A DNA stretch of 64,000 nucleotides from Diphasiastrum complanatum (GCA_029204225.1 CM055107.1:47736585-47800584); one strand, 5' to 3'. Positions 33,674-47,989 are shown, counted from the first letter of the stretch. Notes: generated by a model from the sequence alone, not told the origin. Program-made: numbers and translations.

Positions 33674-34373
33674 AAATGTAAGCTCCTCTCACAACTCCCA
33701 ACTAGATCAGATCACCTGGATCAAAAGAAGTAGTCAGGGATAATTCAGGTCCAAGCAAGCACACCACAAACGAACATACCAACCAAAGCTAAACAGATGA
33801 TCCCTCTCAAGTCACATTCCCCTTGAGACCGGACGTAGGATCTTTGCCTAGCCGCGCCCACACAAATCTATCACAGAATTAGCCCACGGGGAAACATCCA
33901 TCCAACCATCCGTGCTTTCACCATTAAGCAGCACATTGCCTCAGTCACGCCCCACCACTTTTTGGTCGATAGCCCTTATAGCTAAACGATCGGCAGCTAT
34001 CCCACACCGGCAGCTAACCACCCGTGCTTTACACCCGAATTCGAGCAGCATCTCTGTATCAATGGTTAACATGTACAGTTCGAATATGTCGCCCCGCACC
34101 CCACAAGGTACAGACCGTGCTTTCACCTACCTAGGCAGCACTTTGCCTCATCCGTCCTACGTGCAGACAGCGCCAGGCCCGAACCGTGAGAACTGACCGT
34201 GCTTACACCTCGAGGGCAGCACTTTGACTCATCAAGTCCCCCGTTCTGCCGACCACCCCGACCGTGGACGCACCCGTGCTTACACTGTGGGCAGCACCTT
34301 GCGCAACGGTTGTCATGACAAATCCCAAAAATGTGGCCATCCCTGTGAGACTTGCGTAGCTGACCGGCTAGTC
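33674..34373 (-). other. Chromovirus leader with hairpin repeats, no gag
   Basis: Gag would be expected here, but no gag core or zinc knuckle is present in any frame. Instead a motif of the form CCGTGCTTWCAC...GCAGCAC-TTGC recurs five times, at about 33,911, 34,023, 34,116, 34,197 and 34,275. In each, GTGCT can pair with AGCAC about 15-20 bases away. The sequence is also C-rich on the plus strand. An RNA-structure role such as packaging or dimerisation is inference. Confidence 0.7.
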
Positions 34374-34386
34374 GGCTCTGATACCA
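34374..34386 (-). other. Chromovirus primer-binding site (initiator-Met)
   Basis: The minus strand reads TGGTATCAGAGCC, a perfect plant initiator-Met PBS, two bases from the end of the 5' LTR. Confidence 0.95.
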
Positions 34387-34388
34387 CA

Positions 34389-35296
34389 TGTTGCGCCGGC
34401 GCCTCAAAGGGCGCTGGGACTTGAGCGGTTTCCCCAACACGCGCTTAAGTCTAACATTCATCCATCATGCACTTACGTAAAAGCCAACTCAGAAACGTAA
34501 CAAGCTTAACCATTCAGACTTAAGAAAACTGGAATCCCAACCAACCCGAAAGCCAACTCAGAATCCGTCCCCAAAAGGTAACCAAAGGCAAAGACAAGCC
34601 ACACATGAAACCCAAGGCACAGTGGTCACCAAATTGACCAATTGGCATAGCGGCAAGCCCCATGTCGATGACATGGACCCTTAGGCGCCAGCGACGCAAA
34701 AAGTTTGTAGTAAGGGTCCTTCCACTTGGACCAATCCCGGAGGCGAAACCGAAATGGTAATCATCCCGAAGGATCAACTTATTAGATTTGGAAGAGGTTA
34801 CATTCATACATAGACTGACCGGTCTCGGGGCCACCAACACGTGCTGGGCATTGTGCCTGGCTCGTGCTGGTAGAGGGAGCTGAGACCTAGCGACTGGATT
34901 CCTGGCGCTGGTTGAGCTGCCCAAGTTTCTATCTGCCGGACTCCCCCTATAGTTCTGCTGTGATTCGGCGCACCCCCTCTGTTCTGAAACATAGTGCTTT
35001 TTGGTAAAGCACGCTTTTTGGGACTTAGTTTTTATTTTGTTGATTAAGCCTGGCAGAATCAGTCTGGCTCCCAGACATGGGTCCCGGGAGCCGTCCCGGT
35101 GGCAGAATCAACTTGCTTCCTGACCAGGCCATGACTCGAGCTCCAGAGCTAGCTCATGACTTGTGACTACTTGACTGGCTCACCACAGGTCGGAGGCTCA
35201 GTCCTTGACGTTCTAACTTGCTCTGGGACCTTAGGGAGTGTCACCCCTTAGAGTCTTACAGGGCACGTTGGGTGCACCTGAGTCAGCTTTACAACA
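34389..35296 (-). repeat. Chromovirus 5' LTR (908 bp)
   Basis: Aligns end to end with 29,032-29,949. Differences are mostly transitions plus a nine-base and a one-base indel. Confidence 0.95.
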
Positions 35297-35301
35297 GTAA
35301 G
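35297..35301 (+). repeat. Target-site duplication GTAAG, right
   Basis: Matches the five bases before the left LTR. Confidence 0.95.
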
Positions 35302-35336
35302 GGATCCATTTCTAAATGACTTCCTTCAGCTTTGGA

Positions 35337-35901
35337 CAAAATATGTCCGTGATTTTGAAATTTTAAAATTTTAAAATTTGCAAAGATTCATGAATATTCA
35401 TGATCAATATTCACAATAATCACAACCAGTGCTCAAAATTCTCACGACTAGTATTCACAATAATCATGATCATTGTTCACAATAATCATGATCAATATCT
35501 AAGTTATTAGCTTTTCAATATAGGTGATTTTAGATACTCTCTTCAGACACATCTCATAAAAGTCAATCGATTCTTCATCCGATAAATGGAAGACATTTTG
35601 TATATATCATGCAAAACAAGACACTACTAGAAATAATAAAATTATATTGATTAAGAAATTATCAAAATATATTATCACTTGTCATATTTGTTCATTCAAG
35701 CATGTGAGAGCGGAATAAGAAGAAGAAGAAGCTAGAACATGTGGAATCAAGCATGCATTATATCCTTTTAAGTCTCTTGTGACATATGTGATTATTATAA
35801 TCATCTTGTGAGAATTCTTCATGAAGACTACCAACAACCTTCATAAACATACAAACCATTACAATAAACCCTAATATATTGAAATGAAGAAAAAAAGAAA
35901 A
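35337..35901 (-). repeat. Shared non-coding segment 3' of copia fragment A
   Basis: Nearly identical to 62,262-62,733 plus 63,061-63,120, and present inverted at about 39,880-40,230. It has clustered short inverted words of the type AATCATGATCATTG and TTCATGAATATTCATG. It joins directly to the truncated RNase H of copia fragment A, and the same junction is seen in copy B. Confidence 0.8.
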
Positions 35902-38385
35902 TCAAGTGGTTGTAAGAGATTTGAACTCAACTTCACAAGATGATAAGGATATAGTTGCTTGCTTATTTGATAGCCAAGAAACCAAATTCCCTCCATGAAA
36001 AATTGTGTAAACACTTGTGGATTTCCTATTTATCCTGTCTCCTGCAAAATCTGAGTTTGAAAAAGCAACCAAAGTTAGATCTTCTCCTTTGTAGATCAAT
36101 CCAAAGTCTAAGGTAGAAGATACATATCTCAAGATTCTTTTAGCCAACTTCCAATGATATTTCTTTGGATCCTGCATGTGTTGGCATAACTTATGCACAC
36201 TAAAGCTTAGATCATACCTTGTCATAGTTAACCATATAAGTGAGCCAATAATACTCCTATAAAGAGTGATGTCCTCAAAGGATCTTTCATCATCTTTCAT
36301 AGGAACTTTTACAATGTGCTCCATTGGTGTATCTATGCCTTTATAGTTTTCCATCTGAAATTTCTTAAGCATGGAAAGTGCATATCTACTTTGACTTATG
36401 AAAGCATGTTCTTTCCAAAAGTCAATTTCTAGGCCTAAAATGTAGTGAAGAACTCCTAGATCTTGCATCTTAAATCCACTACCAAGTGCATAGTTAGTTT
36501 CTTCAACTAGCTCCTCATTATTTCCACTAAGAATGATATCATCTACATAGATGAGAAGAATAACCAGATTTTTATTTACAAACTTAATATACAATGAAGG
36601 GTCATATTCACTAACACGAAATCTGAGTGATATGAGAAAGGAGTTGAGCGTTGTATACCAAGACCTTGGTGCTTGTTTTAGGTCATAGAGACTTTCGAAC
36701 AAAAGACAAACTTTTGATTCTTCACCAACTTCCACAAATCCAGGTGGTTGCTCCATGTAGATCTCCTCCTCAAGGTAACCATTGAAAAAGGCATTAGAAA
36801 CATCAGACCTCCGATTTTGATAACATGCAAGAGAAATGAGAATTCTTATAGTTTCCATTTTTGCAATAGCTGCAAAAGTGTCTTCATAGTCACGACCTTT
36901 GATTCGAGAGTAACCTTTGGCACACAGTCTTGCTTTGAATTTGCTGATGGATCCGTCATTGTTGTACTCCTGAATACCCACTTACATCCAATGACATGCA
37001 TGTTGTTAGCTTGCTCAAGAAGCTTAGATGTGTGGTTTGACATCAAGGCTTCAAACTCGAGGGTCATTGCTTCAACCCATTTCTTGGATTGAAGTGCTTC
37101 TTGGACATCTTTAGGCTGTTCATCTTATATGAAGAATGCATGATAGGAAGTTTCACCTTCCACTTGCCTTCCTCCCTCATCATAAGTGAGCCTTCTTGGC
37201 TCAGATCTTTCTCTTGTGGATCTTCTTGGTGTAGGTGTTTGAAGTTGCTCCACCTCAAGCCTCGGCCCCACCACTTCTTGAACAATATTAAGATTGATGA
37301 TTGTAGATCCTGCATGAGACTCCTTGATCTTTGCTTCATCGAAGTTAAATTTTTTATTTTCATGAAAGATCACATTTCTACTTACAACATTCTTGTCAGT
37401 AGATGGAACATAAACTTTATACGCTTTCTTAGAAGATGCATATCGAACAAAAATACCTTTAATAGCAATAGGATCATCCTTTTTCCTAGTCTCTAAAGGA
37501 ACATGCACAAAGCATAAATAGCCAAAGATCCTAGGATGATCTACCTTAGGTTTTTTCTTGTACAACATCGCAAATGGTGTTCTTCCTTCTATAGCAAGAT
37601 TAGGAAGCCTAATACAAAGATAATTTGCACATGCAACTACTTCTCCCCGAAATTCTTTAGGTAGAGATGCTTCTAGCCTAATGGCTTTTGCACATTCACA
37701 TAATGGTCTATTTTTTCTTTCAGCAACTCCATTTTTTTGAGGAGTATAAGAACAAGAAAATTATCTCTGTATTCCCTCTCACTCACAGTAGAGGTATATT
37801 CACCTCCACTATCACTTCTCAAAGCTTTTAACTTGAAATAAAACTACTTTTATACATAAGCTTTGAAAGTAAGAAAGACATCATAAACATGGCTTTAGAA
37901 AATAGCATGTAGATCCAAGAATATCTTGTGTAATCATCTATGAAAGAAACAAAGCAATTTGCTCCTCCTTTGCTCTTGCTTGAAGAGACATGAACATCAG
38001 AGTGCACGAGTTCAAATGGATGTTGACTTTTGATGTTGGATCTCAAAAAAGGTCTCCTATGTAATTTTGCCAAAACACAAGCTTCACAAGGTTGAAGCTC
38101 CTTTGAAATTGTCTTTGGTAGTCCAACTACTTTTCCTTCCTTGACCATAGATTGCATAGCCTTGAAATTGAGATGTCCCAATCTCTTATGTCATAGGTCC
38201 TCCTGATGAACCTTGGTCTCATAAGCAACATCATAAATGTTAGCACTCTCCCTAGAATCTAGCTTGTACAACTTTCCAACTCTAGATCCTCTACCTATCA
38301 TTTCACTCTCCCTTGAGATTACTCACTTGTCAATATAAAATTTGACATCCAATCCATTATCAAACAACTGTCCTACACTAATGAG
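35902..38385 (-). pseudogene. Ty1/copia pol fragment A (integrase, RT, RNase H)
   Basis: Reading leftward: a degenerate protease end and GAG-pre-integrase near 38,385-38,100 (GHLNFKAM, CEACVLAKLHRRPF), then integrase core to about 37,830. Integrase C terminus follows (GYLCFVHVPLETRKKDD, 37,125-37,568), with a linker to 37,064. Reverse transcriptase and RNase H lie in one 359-residue frame, 35,902-36,981. That frame has NAFFNGYLEEEIYMEQPPGF, LYDLKQAPRSWY, ILLIYVDDIILSG and ATISLSSCEVEFKSLTTT. RNase H is cut short after the SSCEVE motif, and protease/gag are missing upstream. The long RT frame is still open. Copy B at 63,121-64,000 is a close duplicate. Confidence 0.9.
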
Positions 38386-39404
38386 CAAAAGTGAGATGCA
38401 TTTACATTATGTTTTATACCATGGTTTATACCGAAGGGGCCTTTTTTCCATCAGTCACGGTATTACCCTCGATGAACAAAGTATTTAGGAATTCCTCTTG
38501 GCCTGCTTGACCCTCCCTATACTAGCCCTCTCTATAACCCTCTGTATAACCCTTCCTATAACCCTCCCTATAAATCTTTGAAAAATATGTTAAAATTTGC
38601 AAGGCTTATACTGAGGACAAATGACGAACTCGACGATCGAGCTTTCCGCTCCTCCCATGACTCATTTTAAATTCTATCTTAATAAAAAAATGCTCAAAAA
38701 AAGCGCAAAATCACGTGTCTTGTTGTAGTGAATTTTGGGGAAAAAAAGGAGGTCATTTAAAGCCTGAAATGTTAGATTTTGAATAAGATGGAGGACATGG
38801 GATTGGAGCTGTACATATGTTGTTGAAGGCCAAGATGAATCTATAAGAGAAGCTTTTTCTGCTTTACATAAATAAGGAGGACTTGGGAAAACTTTCTTTT
38901 TTGAGGCAACTTGGTTCACACTAGCAAGAAATGTGTTTTGTGTACGTTTTGGTAGCTCAAAAGGGAAAAAGACAATTGGTCTAGTTTTGATGCGATGGAT
39001 GTGTGCTTGGTAAGCAAATTTTTACCTTTTATCCATCAGCCTCAAAAAAACAATAGGTTATTTTTGCAAGTTTTGGTTTATATATGCTCTAATCCTGATC
39101 ACTTGCTTACGCGATGTATCCTTTTTCATCCAATTACGTTTCAATATTCACCAAACAAATTGTGGATTCAGGTGTTGATGCCAATAGTTGAAAGCTCAAT
39201 AATCGACTAAAGGGATGTCTTCTCTTTTTCAATCATTTGCCATTGTGTAGGGAACTTTACCAATCTTGACTGCACATGGAAAAGTCTCTTGTTTAGGAAT
39301 TTCAATTCCAGCAGCACTTGTCAAAACCTTTGTCCTTCCAACAACCAAGCAACTATTAAAGGAATCTACGTGCGAGCCCATGTATAGGTCAATGTATTTC
39401 ATTC
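38386..39404. other. No gene recognised; short CCTATAAC repeats
   Basis: Near 38,505-38,575 a degenerate 12-base repeat of the type CCCTCTCTATAA occurs about five times. The plus-strand frame 38,995-39,210 is hydrophobic with no recognisable domain. Confidence 0.45.
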
Positions 39405-40429
39405 TACTAGCCAATCAATGTGTTGTTTTTTTTGTGAAACACATTGTAAGGATGTAGGATATGATAGTTCATATTGTTGTCACTTTCTAGTTGACTTTCT
39501 TATGCAAATGGTGCTGATTTTTAATTGATGTCATTGAGGCGTTTTGATTTTTTTTTAACATCTTTTGGAACTTACCAATTAGAGGATTTTGAAAACTACT
39601 TATATTCAAATTCAAGTGCCTAATTACCTTACCTTGGGTTGCATGCACATGTATTCTAATCTTAATCCAATAGTTCCTATGAGATTTGTATCAAGGAAAT
39701 TCAAATACAAATTGTATTACATGCAAAAAAGAACATAGGCTGCATGCATAGAAAGAAAAACAAACAAATTTATTGGCTATTGCATGCTTAATTGTGAACA
39801 TCCAGATTATAATAATCACATGTGTGTGGGAGACTTAAAGAAATTTGATGCATGCTTGTTTCCACATGTTCTAGTTTCTTCTTCTTCAATATTCCGTTCT
39901 CGCATGCTTTAATGAACAAATATGACAAATGATATTATATTTTGATAATTTCTTAGTCAATATATTTTACTGTTTCTAATAGTGTCTTGTTTTTCATGAT
40001 ATATACAAAATGTCTTCCATATATCGGATGAAGAATCAAGTGACTTTTTAGAGATGCGTATGAAGAGATTATCTAAAATTACTTATATTGAAAATGATCA
40101 TGATTATTGTGAATACTAGTCGTGATAATTTTGAACACTGACTGTGATTATTGTCAATATTGATCATGAATATTCATGAATCCTTGCCAATTTCAAAATT
40201 TCAAAATCGCAGACATATTTTGTGGTCAAAGTACGAAACCCATTGCAAGAAACTATCAAGAAATGAAGATCATCTCTTTGTTGGCAAAATCATTTCATAC
40301 ACAATTCTTAGTAATTTTAAATCCCAATATGCAATCTTAGTTCATTATCATAATTGTAACTACTTTTGTGGTGGGGATTGTTATATGTGAGCGCTTGCAA
40401 CTTTTTCACCATTATGGCATGGCCTTTGA
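39405..40429 (-). repeat. Dispersed repeat, inverted relative of 5,111-6,265 and 62,262-62,733
   Basis: The left half (39,405-39,880) is the reverse complement of the 5.1- and 5.9-kb segments. The right half (about 39,760-40,230) is the reverse complement of the segment beside copia fragments A and B. This copy therefore bridges two families seen separately elsewhere, suggesting they were once one long element. Confidence 0.65.
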
Positions 40430-42009
40430 TATATAATACCACAACGTTCTTGTTTTATTTTGATTGTGATGTATGTTGATGATTTGACTATTAATGCATA
40501 TAATCAAAGATTTGGTAAATGTTGTGAAAGTAGATCTATGTAATCAGTTTGATATGACAGACTTGACCTTAATTAGTACTGCTTGCAAGTTGAAATATGG
40601 CGAAAGGAGCAAGGTATTGGACTTACATAGACTACGCGTGTCAGTAAATTGCTCAATTTGTTCCATATGCAAGCAAATGAATACACCTATTGAGGTTCGT
40701 GTTAAATTGGCTATGTTGGATTTGTACATCCCTTGTGGATATCACTCTGTACATCAATCAGTAGGCAATTTGATCTACACAACAATAACAAGACTACACA
40801 TTAGCTGTATTGCTAGTGGTTTCAAGCAAGGGAGGTTATTCAAATTGGATGCTAATGTGATGGTTGGAAGTGTGAACATGGCAAGGGAGGAGCTCACTCA
40901 AGTGGAATTATGGCACAAAAGGTTAGGCCATCCTAACTACAAAGCTATGGAGACCATGGTGACAAAGGAGCTAGCAAAAGGACTTCCCAAAACCATATCC
41001 AAGTGTGGCAAGCTTTGTGAAGCTTGTGGAGTCTCCAAATCTCATAAGCTTCCTTTCAAGAGATCTTTGATAAGATCTAACTCTCCTCTTGATTTTATAC
41101 ACCTTTTATTTTGGTTGGTGAGTCAACTCACGATGTATTCTTCTCAATATTTTTGAAAGACAACAAAGTGAAATTTGAGGTATGTCAAGAGTACACCTCA
41201 ACAATTCATTGTATGTTATTGAAAATAAGTAGCCCAAGTTGAACCACTATTATTGACTAGGGAAGCAACATGACAATCAGAGGTATACGTTCCATGTAGG
41301 AAATGAGAATCTCATATTTTCTGATAGTAAGCATAACATAGTGGTGGCCCAATCTAGAAGTTGAGAACAAAGTCCTCATCAACACAACTCGATGAAGCAA
41401 TATGGTTGAGCAAATCCCAGGAGAGAATAAGATTTAGCAAGAAAAAGATATAGAAAGAGACCACAATCTATAATCAGGTTCCAACTAGGACTCGATTTGC
41501 TAGACGCCTAGTGTATCATCTATAAACTTAGCACATTGAATTTCTGTATCGCCTTCTTTATGAGAGGACATTGACTGCCAACTTTTGTATTATAAACGTC
41601 TAGTTTTTTTCATAGATACCAAGGCCATGTTGCTACAACATGTGTCATGTAAATACTAACCCATGTACAAATTGTCTCAAAAATATGTAGATATCTTTTT
41701 AGGTTTGAATATACCACTTCCAATTTTTTATTTTGGTTACTCCCAAGCTCTGAATGATTTATATGGGCGCCACTCTTAAGAGATTGTAGTTTATCATAGG
41801 CCTATTTACATATCATGAAAATGAGTGCCATCATTATTTTTCAATGATGCAATTTGGATTGCCGATGTATGGGATGATATTATGGTCACTTTGAGAAAGC
41901 AGCACCAATTCACTCCTAAGGAAAATAAATTTGAAAACTGCACATAGATAATACTAGCACCAAATACTTTGACGAATCAGATGTGGTAGTTTCAAAGTAA
42001 ATGTCTATA
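40430..42009 (+). pseudogene. Decayed copia RT/RNase H end (family D, copy 1)
   Basis: At 40,470-40,740, in shifting frames, the copia RT sequence can still be read: MYVDDLTINA at the catalytic YVDD, then FDMTDL, and LNLFHMQANEYTY. Downstream sequence keeps only traces of RNase H. Between 40,807 and 41,108 lies a separate GAG-pre-integrase segment (VELWHKRLGHPNYKAM, CEACGVSKSHKLPFKR), out of normal domain order and absent from copies 2 and 3. The whole is heavily mutated. Confidence 0.75.
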
Positions 42010-42328
42010 TGATAGAGATATAATAGCTTGTGAGGATGGCAAGCCTGAGTTGCCAAAATACCATCATAAATCCTTTGCTCTAAGTAGTATAATGGAGGGT
42101 GGGTGATTGATGAATCACACTAACTATGAGTAAATAATTATATTGAGAATAATGGGAGATGATAACTCTTGGATAGGTTAGTGGATGGCTTTACTTTTTA
42201 TCAAGAGCAATATAGAGGCAATTAGTGTGAATCTCAAGGCAATTAGCATGTTCTTTCAGTAAATTTTTCAGATGACACTACCTAATTGTAGATTTACTCC
42301 AATACATTGCTATAATCACCTCTAAAGA
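42010..42328 (+). repeat. Family D LTR, truncated
   Basis: Begins TGATAGAGATATAATAGC directly after the pol remnants, and corresponds to the inverted full copy at 60,398-60,806. Truncated at about 42,328 before the expected ...CCAACA end. Confidence 0.7.
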
Positions 42329-42697
42329 AATAAATATGTATTACACCCTACAAGGTAAACTAATTCATAAGACTGCATAACTACAACGAATCTGCCCTGA
42401 AGTAAAGTGTAGAAATCCAAGTCTTCACAATACTACTTAACTCAAGATTTGATCATGAATTTTAGAAAAAAAATCTTACAATTTTGCTGCTTCGACACCA
42501 ATTCAAATAAAATATTCATAGACATTGCAGGATCTATTCAAGCATCTGTAATTGAGAAAAAAGTTGTCAGAACATGCAACTGTTCAAGCTATACTACAGT
42601 GTAAAGTTTTATGCGCTCCTTTATATCTAAATCAGATTTTTTTTTTCATCTCTTAATTTGCTAGCAATCAAAAGTTTTCTCTGTACTGAGTCAATTG
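42329..42697. other. 3' flank of the glucanase gene
   Basis: No coding sequence. It presumably holds the 3' untranslated region of the minus-strand gene ending at 42,698. No unambiguous polyadenylation signal was picked. Confidence 0.5.
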
Positions 42698-45309
<2,612 letters not shown>

Positions 45310-45404
45310 CTCTTTATGATAATGCCAAAGCCGCATGAGAATAATTAGAAACCTTAAGCTTGCGGTGTCTGTCTCTCTATCTATCTCTAGATTCTTTTCT
45401 GGCG

Positions 45405-45417
45405 GGATTTAAATAAT
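45405..45417 (-). promoter_or_regulatory. Possible TATA box of the glucanase gene
   Basis: The minus strand reads TTATTATTTAAATCC. A start about 30 bases downstream would give a CT/GA-rich 5' leader of 70-140 bases, normal for a plant gene. Not a canonical TATAAA. Confidence 0.4.
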
Positions 45418-45605
45418 AAAGGGTGCCATGTGGAAGAATTGGGGACGCTGCCCTAATTCGTGTGGCAATGGCGGGAAATATTCTGTTTTCTCTCAAATGT
45501 GTTTTTCTTACAAATCGCTAAGAGGTCTGGTTCATCTTTTTAATTAGGTGTGCATACTCACACTTCGAGATGAAAACCAAGACAGGACATGAGTAGTTGA
45601 AACAC

Positions 45606-45690
45606 TTAATTAGATCCAGCTGAGTCGTCCTCGTCTTGGCGATTGACATCACGATCGGACTCATGTGACTGCGATCCATGGGATTGGGAC
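45606..45690 (-). pseudogene. Orphan terminal exon, unidentified gene
   Basis: After a GTATTGCAG acceptor-like site the frame reads SQSHGSQSHESDRDVNRQDE and ends DDSAGSN with a stop. The Ser/Asp/Glu-rich tail looks like the C terminus of a real plant protein. Upstream sequence is replaced at about 45,857 by a family D LTR fragment, so the gene would be cut off. Confidence 0.3.
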
Positions 45691-45856
45691 TGCAATACTT
45701 GCATCAAACCAATGAAAGATGAGTCATTTATTTTAGAAATGTGATGAGAGTGAAAGTCAGACCACATGAATGTAGTGAAGTTAAAATATATTTTAAGCCA
45801 TATATACCTCAAAATATCCATCCCAATCAATTCTCACTCCTCTCTCCAATAATTCG

Positions 45857-46141
45857 AGTAATGATTGCATGTTGTTAGAATATGCACATTTATACTTCTC
45901 TTTCATGAGAGACCGCTTAACGGCAGATTTCTACATAAACCGACATAATTGTGATAATAATTCTTTTGAGGTGATTATGGAAATGTGTTGGAGTAAATCT
46001 ACAATTAGGTAGTGACATCTGAAAACTTTACTGAAAGAACATCCTAATTGCCTTGAGATTCACACTAGTTGCCTCTATATTGCTCTTGATAGAAAGTAAA
46101 GCCATCCACTAGCCTATCCAAGAGTTATCATCTCTCAATTA
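45857..46141 (-). repeat. Family D LTR fragment
   Basis: Collinear with 60,382-60,672 with few mismatches (same orientation). Lacks the outer-U3 end, stopping at ...TTATACTCAATC. No internal element sequence is attached on either side. Confidence 0.8.
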
Positions 46142-46483
46142 TACTCAATCTATGGGTAAGGCCGCCGGCTCCTATTACCCAGGCCAAATGGGGGGCAAGT
46201 GCCATGGACAAGCCACCGACCGAGCCATTAAGGAGCCCCATGCCCATTAATAGGTATTTTGGTCTGCTATTTTCCTCCCCTTGCTCATCCTCCTTTCTTT
46301 GTCCACCATATCATGCTCATCAGCTCAAAGAGCCCTGCTTATCATATCGTGCGTGCTTATATAACTCAAGTTTCTTACTTGATTTTGGTCCATATCACTT
46401 GATATAGCATCTTGTGGGATAGCTCACTTTTGGTGATGTCCATTTAGTGATGAAACTAGCAGAATTTCGACTTCAAGATATGG
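46142..46483. other. No gene recognised
   Basis: Unique-looking sequence. Its last 37 bases (from about 46,447) are duplicated at about 46,510-46,547 inside the MITE-like element. Confidence 0.5.
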
Positions 46484-46717
46484 AAGAGATTGTGTGTGCT
46501 GTCAATCTCTGTGATGGAATTAGCAGAATTTTGACTTCAAGATATGCATGTAGTGGGCCCATAACCCTTGTTAAGTCTAATGCATGCAACCAATGGACGT
46601 ATCAGACATCAACCATTCAGTTGTACACACAGGAAGTCTTCATCCTACTAAAAAGCTTCATCTATCATTTAATATACATGATCTCTTCACAGAGATTGAC
46701 AGCACACACAATCTCTT
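46484..46717. mobile_element. MITE-like element with perfect 31-bp terminal inverted repeats
   Basis: Bases 46,484-46,514 and 46,687-46,717 are perfect reverse complements over 31 positions (AAGAGATTGTGTGTGCTG...), enclosing 172 bases with no coding capacity. Size and structure fit a non-autonomous DNA transposon or a long-stem hairpin. No clear target duplication was found, so superfamily is unknown. Confidence 0.55.
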
Positions 46718-46869
46718 TGATCTCATTCTATGATACTCACAAAAGGCATATATTAACTGCCAGAGTATCTCATATATATCTACTAGCTAACACGTTGCTA
46801 CCAACTATCACTCGCATCATTTCAGCCTAAACACAATCACATTATCTACCTAACTACCAACTGCTTGAC

Positions 46870-47340
46870 ATGCTAGAATGGAATCTAAGAGACAAGCTGG
46901 CCAAACCCACTTGTCAGCTTCGAATGGCTGATCAAAGTGTGGTCCGACGTACCGGTTTCCTTCCACAAGTGCTGATCAAACTAGGAGGTCTCAAGTTTTT
47001 TGTCAATCTAGTAGTACTTGATATTCCCAATAATGCCTATTCATATGAATTACTACTTGGTCGTCTGTGGCTCACCAATGCAAGAGTCGTTCATGACTAA
47101 AGGAAAGGCTGAGTCACTTTTGGAAATCGTGACAGTTTTGTCACCATTGATTCAACGGGGAAACTCAAACCTGTACACATCCATGACAAAGGTTCCTCGA
47201 CCACCAACTCAGTGTTTGAACCATACCAATCTAGCCACGAAAAAGGTCATTATGTTAAATCTACTGATATCATAAACTGGAGTCACAGTCTAGCTCCCAA
47301 CTGACCCTGAAGCTACTCTTGCCTAACTGATCTAACAGAA
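46870..47340 (+). pseudogene. Gypsy element 2: protease region
   Basis: The frame 46,870-47,100 reads through a retropepsin C-terminal half: CQLRMADQSVV, VNLVVLDIPNNAYSYELLLG, RLWLTNARVVHD. After a stop the same family sequence continues (VTFGNRDSFVTIDSTGKLK). The protease active site itself should lie just upstream and is not recognisable. This is the N-terminal part of a gypsy pol whose RT resumes at 49,436 beyond a copia insertion. Confidence 0.7.
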
Positions 47341-47989
47341 GAACTGTTCATTGATCTATGGCCTTAACATATATGAGAGAGATATTATAGGTTCTGAGGG
47401 TGGCAAGCCTGAGTTGCCAAACTACCATCATAAATCCTTTGGCTCTAGAATTAAAAAGAAATTCACATTGCTTCATGCCAATTCTCGGCACTTCGCTTTC
47501 CTTCATTATTGCGAATGATGAATCATTCCAAATCATCAATCAACCTCATTTTTTGAGTTTTCGATCGAAATTGGGAACAATCTTTGGAATATTCTAGTTG
47601 AATCCGTATTCCATCAAGATGAATCGACCTGAATGTTCCAAAATATAGATTGGTTGCATTTGATGAGCCATGTCTAGTGATAAGCACCAAACTCATAGCA
47701 TAAGTGACAAATGTGAGCTATTGTGAGTGATAGACATCTAAATTGAGCAATTTGTACAATATCATAAACAGAATATTCCTTTAAATATTTGACCACTCAA
47801 TGAGCAACCTTAAGTGATCAAGTCCAAAATTGTGCTATCATGAGTAATAGGCTTCAAATTTGACCTATCTCATGTGATGGGAGTCAATGCCATCAATAAG
47901 GAGTTCACTTGGGTCAATTCAATGACCCAAGTCAGGCGATAAGGGCCAAACTTGCATATTATGAATCAAATTCCAACTATCTTGAGACA
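47341..47989. other. Junction region, no gene
   Basis: A short patch at 47,370-47,450 (GGCAAGCCTGAGTTGCCAAA) matches the start of the family D LTR. The rest has no recognisable coding sequence. The 5' LTR of the adjacent copia is not found here. Confidence 0.5.

Larger units (their letters stand above)
29032..35296 (-). mobile_element. Complete chromovirus (Ty3/gypsy) lacking gag, 6,265 bp
   Basis: The element has two LTRs (29,032-29,949 and 34,389-35,296) and an initiator-Met primer-binding site at 34,374-34,386. A polypurine tract lies at 29,950-29,960, and a perfect 5-base target duplication flanks it. The pol frame with a C-terminal chromodomain-like segment places it among chromoviruses. 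About 22 substitutions and two indels separate the LTRs by eye count, roughly 2.4 percent. The 700 bases between PBS and pol contain no gag. Two in-frame stops in pol and the missing gag imply that it moved with help in trans. Confidence 0.92.

Noticed and set aside
35622-35633. CACTACTAGAAA as a CACTA transposon terminus (also 62,531)
   Set aside because: Similarity between repeat copies continues on both sides of it, no inverted partner or 3-base duplication is seen, and it is internal to a larger repeat.
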